Positions 5,411-12,856 of a stretch of DNA of 16,413 nucleotides are shown here, piece by piece. Within the stretch, counting starts at the first letter, position 1. Each line of letters starts with the position of its first letter. The notes under the pieces were generated by a model, which was given only the letters and a program-made list of their open reading frames with translations, did not search any database and had not been told where the DNA came from. Where the stretch lies: assembly GCA_043805355.1 (NCBI GenBank), contig JAZDIB010000058.1:1-16413 (forward strand), written 5' to 3'. Source of the DNA: JAHJRN01 sp043805355. GTDB lineage: Bacteria > Patescibacteriota > Patescibacteriia > 2-12-FULL-60-25. Position numbers and translations under genes: made by a program.

Positions 5411-7258
5411 TCACGTCCCCGCAGGCACGTCCTCGATGACCGCCTCGATCTCGGCCACGCGGAGGACCTCGTCGACGCTGGTGAGGCCGTCCAGGGCCTT
5501 CAGGAGGCCATCCTGGGTCATGGTGATCATGCCCTGCTTGGCCCCGGCGTCGGCCATCTGGTATTCCGAGACGTTGCCCGAGAGGATGAGGTTCTCGATC
5601 TCCTTGCTCATGGTGAGGACCTCGTAGATGCCGACGCGCCCCTTGTATCCCAGGCCGTTGCACGTGGTGCAGGTGTTCTTGCCTTCGGGCGGCGCAAAGA
5701 ATTCGAGTTTTGTGAGGTCCACGGTGTAGCCGGAATTCTTCGGGATGCCTCCGAGCGTCGCCTTCACCTGCGCGAGAGCGGCCGGAAGCAGGGCCGCTTT
5801 CACCTTGCAGTCCTTGCAGAGCCGGCGCACGAGACGCTGGCCGATGATGGCGTTGATGGACGGCGCGAGCAGGAACGGCTTCACGCCCATGGAGATGAAG
5901 CGGGGGACGGCGCCGGCCGCGGAGTTCGTGTGGATGGTGGAGAGCACGAGGTGGCCGGTGAGCGACGCCTGGATGGCGATCTCCGCGGTCTCGAGGTCGC
6001 GGATCTCGCCGACCATCACGATGTCCGGGTCCTGCCGGAGGATGGAGCGGAGGCCGCGCGCGAAATCGTATTTCTTCTCGTGGTCGATCTGGCTCTGGTT
6101 GATGCCCTCGAGCTTGTACTCGATGGGATCCTCGAGCGTGATGATCTTCACGTCCGGGGTGTTCAGCTTCTTCAGCACGGCGTAGAGCGTGGTCGTCTTT
6201 CCGGACCCGGTCGGTCCGGTCGTGACCACCATGCCGTTCGGCCGTTCGATCTCGCGCGTGAGCTGCTCCAGCGCCTTGCCGCGGATGCCGAGGTTCGCGA
6301 ACTCGAGCGCGATGGCCTTGGGCCGCAGGATGCGCATGACGACCGACTCGCCGTAGGCCGTGGGCAAAAACGAGACGCGGATGTCGATCTTCTCGGTCGC
6401 GAGGTAGATGGTGATGCGCCCGTCCTGCGGCACGCCCTCCACGTTGATCTTGGCGCCGGCCAGGAGCTTGAGGCGGCTGATCATCTGCTTCCATGATTCG
6501 CGCGGGAGCTTGGCCGCGTCCTGCAGGAGCCCGTCGAGGCGCAGGCGTACCTTCACGTCGGATTCCTCGGCCTCGATGTGCACGTCCGACGCGCCGCTCT
6601 TGAGCGCCGCGCCGATGAGGAGCGTGATGACGTCCGTGGTCGAGACCTTAGAGATGCGTTCCTGCAGCTGGCGGAAGTCGCCGATTTCCTCTTCGAACCG
6701 CTTCAGCGCCTCCTCGTCCACGCGCACGCCGTAGATGACCTCCTTCACTTCCGGCAGGGCGTCATACAGCTTGAGCGCCGCGTCCATGCTCGGGTCCGAG
6801 ACGAAGTAGACCTGGACGTTGGCGGACTGCTCGGTCGCGAACCGGTGCGCGATGGCGTCCGCTTCCTTGCCCGGCTTCGCCGTGGCGATGCGCATCTCGT
6901 CCTCTTGCTTCAGGAACGCGACGGTCCGTGTCCGCTCCGCCTCTTCGCGTGGAAGCATGGCGAGCACCTCGGGCGCGACCGGGAATCCCTTCAGGTCGAT
7001 GTAGGGGAGCCCGAGCGATGCGGCCTTTTCCTGGGCTTGGCGCTCCTTCTCACGCAGGCCGATCTCGCCCATCTTCTCCTTCAGCGTCTCCTCCTTCGTG
7101 AGCTCGAACGACGCCTTCACCGCGGCGGCCGGTTTCTTCGTCGGTTTGGCCGTCCCGCCGGCCACGTAGCCTTTGGGCGTTGGAGGTGTCGCAGTCCCTT
7201 CGGGCTTCTTGAAGAGCTCCTCGATGGACTGCCCTGACTTCGATGGAGGTTTTGCCAT
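5411..7258 (-). CDS. pilB: Type IV pilus assembly / type II secretion ATPase (PilB/GspE family)
   Basis: 615 residues from the ATG at 7258. It is a hexameric cytoplasmic motor that powers pilin polymerisation at the inner-membrane platform. Order of parts: a low-complexity N-terminus; an N1/MshEN-like domain (about 60-200); a PAS-like N2 domain with SGASDVHIE; then the ATPase core with Walker A GPTGSGKT, Asp box ITLEDPIEY, Walker B DIVMVGEIRD, and His box SLTGHLVLSTIHTN. A four-cysteine zinc site follows (CKDC and CTTC around the C-terminal GLGYKGRVGIYEVL). In this family PilB and GspE cannot be separated by sequence alone; PilB is favoured because comparable organisms carry type IV pili. An upstream in-frame ATG at 7270 overlaps the -10 box, so 7258 is preferred. 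It heads a two-gene unit with the aminopeptidase. Confidence 0.93.
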   Translation of the reverse strand: MAKPPSKSGQSIEELFKKPEGTATPPTPKGYVAGGTAKPTKKPAAAVKASFELTKEETLKEKMGEIGLREKERQAQEKAASLGLPYIDLKGFPVAPEVLAMLPREEAERTRTVAFLKQEDEMRIATAKPGKEADAIAHRFATEQSANVQVYFVSDPSMDAALKLYDALPEVKEVIYGVRVDEEALKRFEEEIGDFRQLQERISKVSTTDVITLLIGAALKSGASDVHIEAEESDVKVRLRLDGLLQDAAKLPRESWKQMISRLKLLAGAKINVEGVPQDGRITIYLATEKIDIRVSFLPTAYGESVVMRILRPKAIALEFANLGIRGKALEQLTREIERPNGMVVTTGPTGSGKTTTLYAVLKKLNTPDVKIITLEDPIEYKLEGINQSQIDHEKKYDFARGLRSILRQDPDIVMVGEIRDLETAEIAIQASLTGHLVLSTIHTNSAAGAVPRFISMGVKPFLLAPSINAIIGQRLVRRLCKDCKVKAALLPAALAQVKATLGGIPKNSGYTVDLTKLEFFAPPEGKNTCTTCNGLGYKGRVGIYEVLTMSKEIENLILSGNVSEYQMADAGAKQGMITMTQDGLLKALDGLTSVDEVLRVAEIEAVIEDVPAGT

Positions 7259-7268
7259 ATCTGCCGGC

Positions 7269-7298
7269 ATTGTATCCGAGATGTGTGGTGTCTGTCAT
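7269..7298 (-). promoter_or_regulatory. Promoter for pilB
   Basis: On the minus strand, -35 ATGACA (7293-7298, 5/6) is followed by an 18-bp spacer and -10 TACAAT (7269-7274, 5/6). The predicted transcription start lies a few bases before the ATG at 7258, leaving essentially no leader and no room for a Shine-Dalgarno sequence. This is the best promoter match in the window. Confidence 0.65.
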
Positions 7299-7307
7299 TC
7301 CTAATCT

Positions 7308-7334
7308 AAAACCCCCTCTTGGGCTAAGAGGGGG
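7308..7334 (-). terminator. Rho-independent terminator after the polytopic membrane protein gene
   Basis: On the minus strand a 9-bp stem (CCCCCTCTT with AAGAGGGGG, loop AGCCC) is followed by TTTTAG. It lies 25 bp beyond the stop at 7359. The neighbouring C-run at 7335-7341 gives it the look of a dispersed C-run repeat as well. Confidence 0.75.
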
Positions 7335-7358
7335 CAGGGGGAGTTACGAAGTCCCTCC

Positions 7359-8327
7359 CTATTTTTTGATGGCGAAAAAGCCGGTCAGGCTGCGGACGAC
7401 GCGGTGGATCTTGGGGACGACGCCGCCTTCGCCGAGGGCGCGGAAGAGGTGGGTCCACGTGGCGTATTGAAGCTGGACCGTGAACGCCGCCGCGACGATC
7501 GCGCCGACCACGAAGATGAGCGTGCCGATGAGCAGGCTGAAGGTGAAGAGGCCGACGGACTGCATGAGGGCGGACGTCACGATGAAGGCGAAGATGGGGA
7601 TCATGACGAACATGAACGACGCGAGGAACGCGAGCCAGACGCCGATGGAGATGATGGCCTGGAGCAGCGCCGTCTCGACGACGACCACCCAGTTGCGCGA
7701 GAGGAGCACGGTGCCGCGACGGATGGCATCGCCCAGGTTCGCGCCCTGGAGGATCATGGCGTTGAGGGCGAAGACCTGCATGATGGCGAGGCAGAACGCG
7801 ACCGGGATGAAGACGATGAACGAGGCGAGGTACATGAGGTACGTCGTCGTGGTCGTATGGTCGAGCGCGAGGAAGAGCGGGAACGCCACCAGGAACCGCA
7901 GGATCCACACGAGCGCGAAGACCATCGCGTTCAACGCGACGACCGGCCAGAACGCGTCGGCGCCCACGCGGAACGCGTCGTGGAGCTTAGAGCGCTCGCC
8001 GCGGCGGTGTGCGCCGATGGCGTAGACCAAGGCGCCCTGCGCGATGCACGAGATGCCCGCGAAGAAGAGGAGCGCGAGAGCGAGGAAGAGGATCGCCTCG
8101 ATGCCCCCGACGACGCCGATGAACCACTCGAGGCCCGTGGCGGACGACTGCGAGAGGCTACGGACGAACGCCGAGCCGGTCGAGACGGCGAGGAACGGCC
8201 CTTGCGACGAGATGTTCGCGAGCGCGTTGAGCATCACGTCGTAGGACCCGGCGGTCACGAGGATGCCGGCGAGCAGGGAGATGGGCCAGAACCGCTTCTC
8301 CTGCCACGCGGTCCGGAACGCATGCAT
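7359..8327 (-). CDS. Polytopic integral membrane protein, about six transmembrane segments
   Basis: 322 residues from the ATG at 8327, rich in long hydrophobic stretches: WPISLLAGILVTAG; FIGVVGGIEAILFLALALLF; a WPVVALNAMVFALVWILRFL region; LASFIVFIPVAFCLAIMQV; an AIISIGVWLAFLASFMFVM stretch; and LFTFSLLIGTLIFVVGAIV. Between them are short basic loops (AHRRGERSKLHDAFRVG). The motif LGDAIRRGTVLLSRNW before a membrane segment and the C-terminal WTHLFRALGEGG resemble GDPD-associated or DUF4013-like membrane domains that occur without an enzyme domain, but I cannot assign a family firmly. The upstream in-frame ATG at 8372 is rejected because AGAGG lies 5 nt before the ATG at 8327 and a promoter -10 sits around 8373. 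The gene ends in its own terminator. Confidence 0.82.
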   Translation of the reverse strand: MHAFRTAWQEKRFWPISLLAGILVTAGSYDVMLNALANISSQGPFLAVSTGSAFVRSLSQSSATGLEWFIGVVGGIEAILFLALALLFFAGISCIAQGALVYAIGAHRRGERSKLHDAFRVGADAFWPVVALNAMVFALVWILRFLVAFPLFLALDHTTTTTYLMYLASFIVFIPVAFCLAIMQVFALNAMILQGANLGDAIRRGTVLLSRNWVVVVETALLQAIISIGVWLAFLASFMFVMIPIFAFIVTSALMQSVGLFTFSLLIGTLIFVVGAIVAAAFTVQLQYATWTHLFRALGEGGVVPKIHRVVRSLTGFFAIKK

Positions 8328-8332
8328 GACGA

Positions 8333-8337
8333 CCTCT
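8333..8337 (-). promoter_or_regulatory. Shine-Dalgarno sequence that sets the start at 8327
   Basis: Minus-strand AGAGG lies 5 nt before the ATG at 8327. It is one of the few clear Shine-Dalgarno sites in the window, and it excludes the longer reading frame starting at 8372. Confidence 0.65.
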
Positions 8338-8372
8338 CGGTAAATCGGTCGGTGATGGGAAGAACGTATCAT

Positions 8373-8388
8373 AGTATAGGAAAGTATA
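8373..8388 (-). promoter_or_regulatory. Promoter -10 boxes for the polytopic membrane protein gene
   Basis: Two minus-strand TATACT hexamers (8383-8388 and 8373-8378) lie 46-61 nt before the ATG. The AT-rich patch stands out in GC-rich surroundings. A -35 partner is weak (TTGGTC at a 19-bp spacing for the nearer box). Unlike the leaderless candidates, this one leaves a leader of about 35-45 nt with a Shine-Dalgarno sequence. Confidence 0.5.
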
Positions 8389-8401
8389 TCACACGCAGAC
8401 C

Positions 8402-8425
8402 AAAAAACCCGCGCGAGGCGGGTTT
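8402..8425 (-). terminator. Rho-independent terminator after ftsH
   Basis: On the minus strand, AAACCCGC pairs with GCGGGTTT (loop of 5 nt) and runs into a T6 tract, 6 bp beyond the ftsH stop. Confidence 0.88.
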
Positions 8426-8430
8426 GTCGG

Positions 8431-10266
8431 TCAGAGCGCGTTCTTCGCGTTCGCGGGCGGGATGCCGACGAGGGCGTAGAACTCGTCCCGGTCGAGCGTC
8501 TCCCTCTGCATGAGCGCGTCGGCGACGCGGTCCACGACGTCCTTGTGCCCCGTAAGGAGCGCTGTGGCGTCGGTCAGCGCCTTGCCGATGAGCCCGTCGA
8601 TTTCCGTGTCGATGGTCTTGGCCGTCTCCTCGCCGTAGTCGCGATTCTCGTGGATCTCGCGGCCGAGGAAGATCATCTCTTCCTGCTCGCCGTAGACGCG
8701 CGGCCCGAGCTTCTCGGACATGCCCCACTGCGTGACCATGCTCCGCGCGATGCGGGTGGCCTGCTTCATGTCGCTCGAGGCGCCGGTAGTGATGTCGTCG
8801 AAGAAGACCTTCTCCGCCGCGAAGCCGCCGAGCAGGACCTCGAGGTCCTCGACGTACTCGCCGCGCCGGCGCATCTTGCGGTCCTCGAGGGGCAGCTTGA
8901 TGGTGTAACCGGCGGCGCGGCCGCGGGAGATGATGGAGATCTTGTGGACCGGGTCCGCGTGGGGGAGGAGATGTGCCACGAGGGCGTGGCCCGCCTCATG
9001 CACGGCCGTGACGCGGCGTTCCTCCTCGTTCAGGAGGTGACTTCGGCGTTCTGGTCCGAGCATGACCTTCTCGATGGAATCGAAGAGGTCCGACGGGAGC
9101 ACTTCCTTGCGGTTCCTGCGCGCCGCGAGGATGGCCGCCTCGTTCATGAGGTTCGCGAGGTCGGCTCCGCTGAAGCCGGGCGTGCGTTCCGCGAGCTTGC
9201 GGAGCGAGACGTCCTTCGAGAGCGGCTTGCCTTTGCCGTGGATGGTGAGGATATCCTCGCGGTCGTGCAGGTCCGGCGGGTCGAGCACCACGCGGCGGTC
9301 GAAGCGTCCGGGTCGGAGCAGGGCCGGGTCGAGCACGTCGGGCCGGTTGGTGGCCGCGATGACGATGATGCCGATGTTCGGCTCGAAGCCGTCCATCTCG
9401 ACGAGGATCTGGTTCAGGGTCTGTTCACGCTCGTCATGCGAGCCGCCGAGGCCGGAGCCGCGCTGGCGCCCGACCGCGTCGATCTCGTCGATGAAGACGA
9501 TACACGGCGAGGTCTTCTTGGCCTTGGCGAAGAGGTCGCGTACGCGGGACGCACCTACGCCCACGAACATCTCCACGAACTCGGAACCGCTCATGTGGTA
9601 GAAGGGGACATCCGCTTCGCCGGCAACGGCGCGCGCGAGCAAGGTCTTGCCCGTGCCTGGGCCGCCCATGAGAAGCACGCCCTTCGGGATCTTGGCGCCG
9701 AGTTCGACGAACTTGCCTGGGCTCTTCAGGAATTCCACGATTTCCGTGAGTTCCTCCTTGGCTTCCTTCACGCCTGCGACTTCTGTGAACGTGATCTTGT
9801 CTTTGCCGTCCTTCTGGATATCGCGGGCGCCGGATTGCCCGAACATCATCGCGCGGCTGTTCTGTCCCTGAATCTGCCGGAGGAAGAACCACATGACGCC
9901 GACGAGCAGCAGGATGAGGAGCAGGTTCGGCAGGAGGGCGCCGGCCCAGTAGGCCGCGCCAGTCGCCTCCTTCACCTCGACGGGGACCTCGCGGATGCGC
10001 TGCGGGTCCACGCCGACGTTCGAGAGGAGCGAGGAGAACGTGTCGCCGGCCTCCTTGCGGACCTTGGCCTTGGTGCCGTCCTTCAGGGTGACGTCCATCG
10101 TCATGCCGTTCACGACCACGCCGGCCACGTTGCCGGCCTGGACGTCGGCCGCGAACGTCGTGACGTCGATCGTCTTCGGCGGGTTCACGTCGATGAGGGC
10201 GAGCGCCGCGCCGATGAGGGCGACGGCACCCACGAAGAGGAGGACGGTGCGGACCGTGTGGGACAT
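8431..10266 (-). CDS. ftsH: ATP-dependent zinc metalloprotease FtsH
   Basis: 611 residues. It is a membrane-anchored hexameric AAA+ protease that degrades damaged or unassembled membrane proteins and selected cytosolic regulators. TM1 is at about 5-25, a periplasmic FtsH_ext domain at 30-105, and TM2 at about 107-129. The AAA domain has Walker A GGPGTGKT (201-208), pore FVGVG (234-238), Walker B IVFIDE (256-261), and the second region of homology TNRPDVLDPALLRPGRFDR. The M41 peptidase has HEAGH (423-427) and the third zinc ligand D499 in TTGASSDM. All key residues are present and the length is normal. The ATG lies 6 bp after the rpsA stop with no close Shine-Dalgarno, so translation is probably coupled to rpsA. 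The C-terminus (VGIPPANAKNAL) is short. Confidence 0.98.
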   Translation of the reverse strand: MSHTVRTVLLFVGAVALIGAALALIDVNPPKTIDVTTFAADVQAGNVAGVVVNGMTMDVTLKDGTKAKVRKEAGDTFSSLLSNVGVDPQRIREVPVEVKEATGAAYWAGALLPNLLLILLLVGVMWFFLRQIQGQNSRAMMFGQSGARDIQKDGKDKITFTEVAGVKEAKEELTEIVEFLKSPGKFVELGAKIPKGVLLMGGPGTGKTLLARAVAGEADVPFYHMSGSEFVEMFVGVGASRVRDLFAKAKKTSPCIVFIDEIDAVGRQRGSGLGGSHDEREQTLNQILVEMDGFEPNIGIIVIAATNRPDVLDPALLRPGRFDRRVVLDPPDLHDREDILTIHGKGKPLSKDVSLRKLAERTPGFSGADLANLMNEAAILAARRNRKEVLPSDLFDSIEKVMLGPERRSHLLNEEERRVTAVHEAGHALVAHLLPHADPVHKISIISRGRAAGYTIKLPLEDRKMRRRGEYVEDLEVLLGGFAAEKVFFDDITTGASSDMKQATRIARSMVTQWGMSEKLGPRVYGEQEEMIFLGREIHENRDYGEETAKTIDTEIDGLIGKALTDATALLTGHKDVVDRVADALMQRETLDRDEFYALVGIPPANAKNAL

Positions 10267-10272
10267 AACCGG

Positions 10273-11400
10273 TTAGGCCGCGGCCTCCTGCTTCTCCGGG
10301 ACCTCTTCCTTGGCCTTCTTCAGCGAGAGGCCGAGGCGATGGCTCTCCGGGTCGATGGACACGATGCGGAAGTCGAACTCGTCGCCCACGCGCGCGATCT
10401 CGTTCACGTCCTTCACGGGCTTGGCGGCGAGTTCGCTGATGTGCGCGAGACCGTGGATTTCCGGGTCGAGCTCGACGAACAGGCCGAACGGGTTGATCTT
10501 GAGCACGCGGCCCTTCACGACCTGGTTCAGCGCGTAGCGTTCGCTCACCTTCTTCCACGGGTCAGGCACGAGCTTCTTCATGGAGAGGAAAATCTTGGAG
10601 CCTTCGATGTTGATGATCTCGGCGCGGACGCGGTCGCCCGGCTTCAGGACGTCGCGCGGGTGATCGATGCGCTGCCAGGCGATCTCCGAGATGTGCACGA
10701 GGCCCTCGAGGTTCTCGTCGAAGCGGACGAAGGCGCCGAAATCCGTGACGGCCGTGACTTCGCCTTCGATGAGCTCACCGGTCTTGTGCTTGGAGATGAC
10801 GCCTTCCTGTTTCGTCTCCCAGACAGCCTTCTCCGAGACGATGAGCTTTTCTTCCTCCTCGCTCAGGTCGATGACCTTCACGTCGACGGTCGCGCCCACG
10901 AGCTCCTTGAGCTTCTCGAGGATGCGGGCCTTCTCGCCGCCTGCGACGCGCGGGTAGTTGTCCGGCGAGAGCTGCGAGACCGGCAGGAAACCGGTGACGC
11001 CCTCGAGACGGACGATGAGGCCGCCCTTGTTGGCATCGAGGACCTTGACCTGGATCACGCCTCCGCCCGTGAAGAGTTCCTTGAGCTTGTCCCAGGACTT
11101 CCGGCGTCCGGCGCCCTTCAGGGAGAGCTCGAGCTCGCCGAATTCGTTGTCTAGGTCGATGACCGTAGCTTCGACCTCGTCGCTCACCGCGAGGTGCGCA
11201 TTCGGGTCGAGTTCCGGTCCGCGGACGAGACCGATGGCCACGCCGCCCACGTCGATGCGGACCTCATTGCGGCCGACCGAAATGACCGTGCCCTTCACGA
11301 CATCGCCCTGCTTCGGGAAATTGGGGGAGTCGGCGAGCAGGACATCCATCTCGGACAGCGCCACGGCCTCCGGCTTGGTTTCCGTAGGATTGGGAGACAT
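10273..11400 (-). CDS. rpsA: Ribosomal protein S1-like protein, four S1 domains
   Basis: 375 residues with four S1 (OB-fold) RNA-binding repeats at about 30-95, 112-190, 206-276 and 291-362. Repeats 3 and 4 are the most canonical (GEVTAVTDFGAFVRFDENLEGLVHISEI and the GLFVELDPEIHGLAHISEL stretch). S1 binds mRNA at the ribosome and helps initiate translation on messages with weak or no Shine-Dalgarno sequences. Four domains is shorter than the six of Escherichia coli and matches the length in many Gram-positive and deep-branching bacteria. It is the promoter-proximal gene of an rpsA-ftsH unit. Its leader holds a strong hairpin (11416-11439), and no Shine-Dalgarno lies at normal spacing. The start has the GATATG context. 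Confidence 0.92.
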   Translation of the reverse strand: MSPNPTETKPEAVALSEMDVLLADSPNFPKQGDVVKGTVISVGRNEVRIDVGGVAIGLVRGPELDPNAHLAVSDEVEATVIDLDNEFGELELSLKGAGRRKSWDKLKELFTGGGVIQVKVLDANKGGLIVRLEGVTGFLPVSQLSPDNYPRVAGGEKARILEKLKELVGATVDVKVIDLSEEEEKLIVSEKAVWETKQEGVISKHKTGELIEGEVTAVTDFGAFVRFDENLEGLVHISEIAWQRIDHPRDVLKPGDRVRAEIINIEGSKIFLSMKKLVPDPWKKVSERYALNQVVKGRVLKINPFGLFVELDPEIHGLAHISELAAKPVKDVNEIARVGDEFDFRIVSIDPESHRLGLSLKKAKEEVPEKQEAAA

Positions 11401-11415
11401 ATCTTGCGTTGTTTA

Positions 11416-11439
11416 GCCTCCCGACGTTCGTCGGGAAGC
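11416..11439 (-). promoter_or_regulatory. Stable hairpin in the rpsA leader
   Basis: On the minus strand an 11-bp stem (one U-G pair) closes on a two-base loop (CCCGACG-AA-CGTCGGG core). Its 3' arm contains GGGAGG, 16 nt before the rpsA ATG, too far for a normal Shine-Dalgarno and sequestered in the stem. The leader between 11401 and about 11449 has no other ribosome binding site. Confidence 0.6.
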
Positions 11440-11455
11440 CTCCGTTCACCAATGA

Positions 11456-11461
11456 ATTATG
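11456..11461 (-). promoter_or_regulatory. Candidate -10 box for rpsA-ftsH
   Basis: Minus-strand CATAAT (5/6) lies 55 nt before the rpsA ATG and upstream of the leader hairpin. No good -35 is found at 16-18 bp. The 80 bp between this box and the terminator at 11543 hold nothing else I can identify. Confidence 0.35.
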
Positions 11462-11542
11462 GGTTGCGGTGATTGGCGGAGCTTCTTAAAGAAGTGGCTA
11501 GACCTTACCCGATGGCGCGGGTCTTGGCAAGGGGCTTCGGTC

Positions 11543-11583
11543 ATAATAAAACGGCCCCGTTCCTCTAGTGAGGTTCGGGGCCG
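11543..11583 (-). terminator. Rho-independent terminator at the 3' end of the large RNA
   Basis: On the minus strand, CGGCCCCG pairs with CGGGGCCG; inside, CCTC pairs with GAGG after a 2x2 internal loop. TTTTATTAT follows immediately. No protein gene precedes it on this strand, so it must end a non-coding transcript coming from about 12762. Confidence 0.85.
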
Positions 11584-12762
11584 GAGATTGGCAGGAGAGA
11601 GTTCCTGCAGGTGGGAGTCGGGAGGAGAGACGAGAGCTGTCCGTGGACGTTTGGGGCATTGTTCATGCATCCGTTCGACACACAGTCAGTAGCGAGGCCT
11701 GCCTCGCGCTAACATGAGGGACCGGGAGAACCGACCCGAGGGAGGGAGACTCTTCCGCCGAAGCGGGGGAGCCTGACCGACCATCAGGAGGGGGAACCGA
11801 TTTTTCAGCCCGGCAGAGCTGTCATGCCTCTCGACCAGCGACCGCGCAAGCGCGAATCGTCAGGTCTCTCGTTGAAAGAACCGTTTCCAGTTCCACATCC
11901 GGCGCACGTGCGCTCGGGGCATCGGCACCCATCGTCCGATTGGAGCGCAGACCCGTGAGGGAAGCGACCAACCATAGAAGGGAGCGACGACCGAGGCCGA
12001 GGCGTCGGGTGCTGTCCGATTGGAGCAGGGGAGTCTCAGGCACAAGCCGTACAGCGCGTGCGTCGCGCTCCACGTCTTCGGCCCGAACCGATTCCGCGAG
12101 ACCAGCGCCTGGTCCGCGACATTCGAGCGCGTCGTGAAACGCGCACTCTCTTGCCCGGGGGAATCCACGAGGGACTCCGACGAACCCGTGAGGGTTCCTA
12201 TCCAGCTTCCATGCCGGTGCGGTCACGAGCTCTTGCGAGCGCGCGTCCGTCGTTCATGGTCACCTGATCGTGAGATCTGGGCGTCTTCTTCCACAGGCTC
12301 TGATGGGCACAAGGCGTGAACAGAAGTTCACACCACCGTCGGGCGTTGTCTCAGTCGGAAGAGGAGGAGATTAAGCCACCCTTCCGTTCGAGATCGTTTC
12401 CGGCCGCGCCGTGCACGTTGACCACCGTGGTGTCGCATTGCTGCGGCCTCCGATGTGAGTGTCAACGCGTCGAGGGGCGTTGTCCATCCGATACACGATA
12501 CCGAACCGGTATACCGACGTTCCTTGCGGAACGTGGGAGGCCGAAGCCTCGTTCAGGCGGCCGACGCGCGAGATCACCGTTGCCGATGACACAGGGCGCC
12601 GCTGTCGTGGCTCTAGGTCTGCCGACCTAGAAGTCGGACAAGACCCGTTGCCGGGACCGCTTGTGGGAGGTGAGTCCCACCGGCTGGCATGTGGACGTTT
12701 GTTGCCGTGTTGTAGGGAGCGACTGGTCGCTCGTGAGAGCGAATGTCGCTGTGGGGCGACAA
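11543..12762 (-). ncRNA. Large structured non-coding RNA, about 1.2 kb, class unknown
   Basis: No credible protein frame exists here. On the minus strand the region is packed with hairpins carrying canonical tetraloops. GCAA caps: 12573-12590, 12517-12534, 12644-12655, 12434-12445, 12229-12240. GAAA cap: 11878-11893. UUCG caps closed by C-G: 12537-12550 and 11755-11766. CUUG cap closed by G-C: 11843-11854. Other stems: 12744-12761, 12612-12631, 12313-12334, 12498-12512, 11692-11707. Strand is set by four stems (12573-12590, 12313-12334, 12161-12177, 11878-11893) that have G-U pairs on the minus strand but A-C mismatches on the plus strand. At least four further hairpins share a UCAC apical loop (12728-12741, 12266-12277, 12182-12197, 11952-11961). 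A promoter-like pair precedes it and a strong terminator ends it. I see no tmRNA, RNase P, SRP or rRNA signatures. rpsA follows downstream on the same strand. Confidence 0.75.
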
Positions 12763-12768
12763 GGGCAA

Positions 12769-12796
12769 AGGTTACTCTCTTAAAAAACCGCGTCAA
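12769..12796 (-). promoter_or_regulatory. Promoter candidate for the large RNA
   Basis: On the minus strand, -35 TTGACG (12791-12796, 5/6) is followed by a 16-bp spacer containing a T6 run and -10 TAACCT (12769-12774, weak). Transcription would begin at about 12762, directly at the first hairpin (12744-12761). Confidence 0.5.
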
Positions 12797-12827
12797 GCCC
12801 CCTTCTGTGCATAAGTCGTTTTCGTTG

Positions 12828-12856
12828 TTCAACGAGGCGGTGTTTTGGGGTATACT
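12828..12856 (+). promoter_or_regulatory. Promoter of the hypothetical gene at 12864
   Basis: -10 TATACT (12851-12856, 5/6) lies 17 bp after a poor -35 (TTCAAC, 12828-12833). Only 7 nt separate the -10 from the ATG, so the transcript should begin at or next to the start codon. It diverges from the promoter of the large RNA. Confidence 0.55.

Noticed and set aside
7259..7270. pilB start at the upstream ATG (7270)
   Set aside because: That ATG overlaps the -10 hexamer TACAAT, so it would not be within the transcript.
11543..12762. tmRNA, RNase P RNA, SRP RNA or a group II intron
   Set aside because: No tRNA-like end, no GAGGAAAGTCC or ACAGAA...GCTTAT elements in the right setting, no GGTCAGG...GGAAGG SRP core, no domain V motif, and no reverse transcriptase. 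A database search could still overturn this.
11551..12780. Plus-strand reading of the structured region, in which the UCAC loops become GUGA (GNRA) tetraloops, with CATAAT at 11542 as a -10
   Set aside because: Four stems lose pairs to A-C mismatches on the plus strand but have G-U wobble on the minus strand. The UUCG, CUUG and GCAA caps are canonical only on the minus strand. The T tract of the terminator is also on the minus strand, and no plus-strand terminator is seen near 12780.
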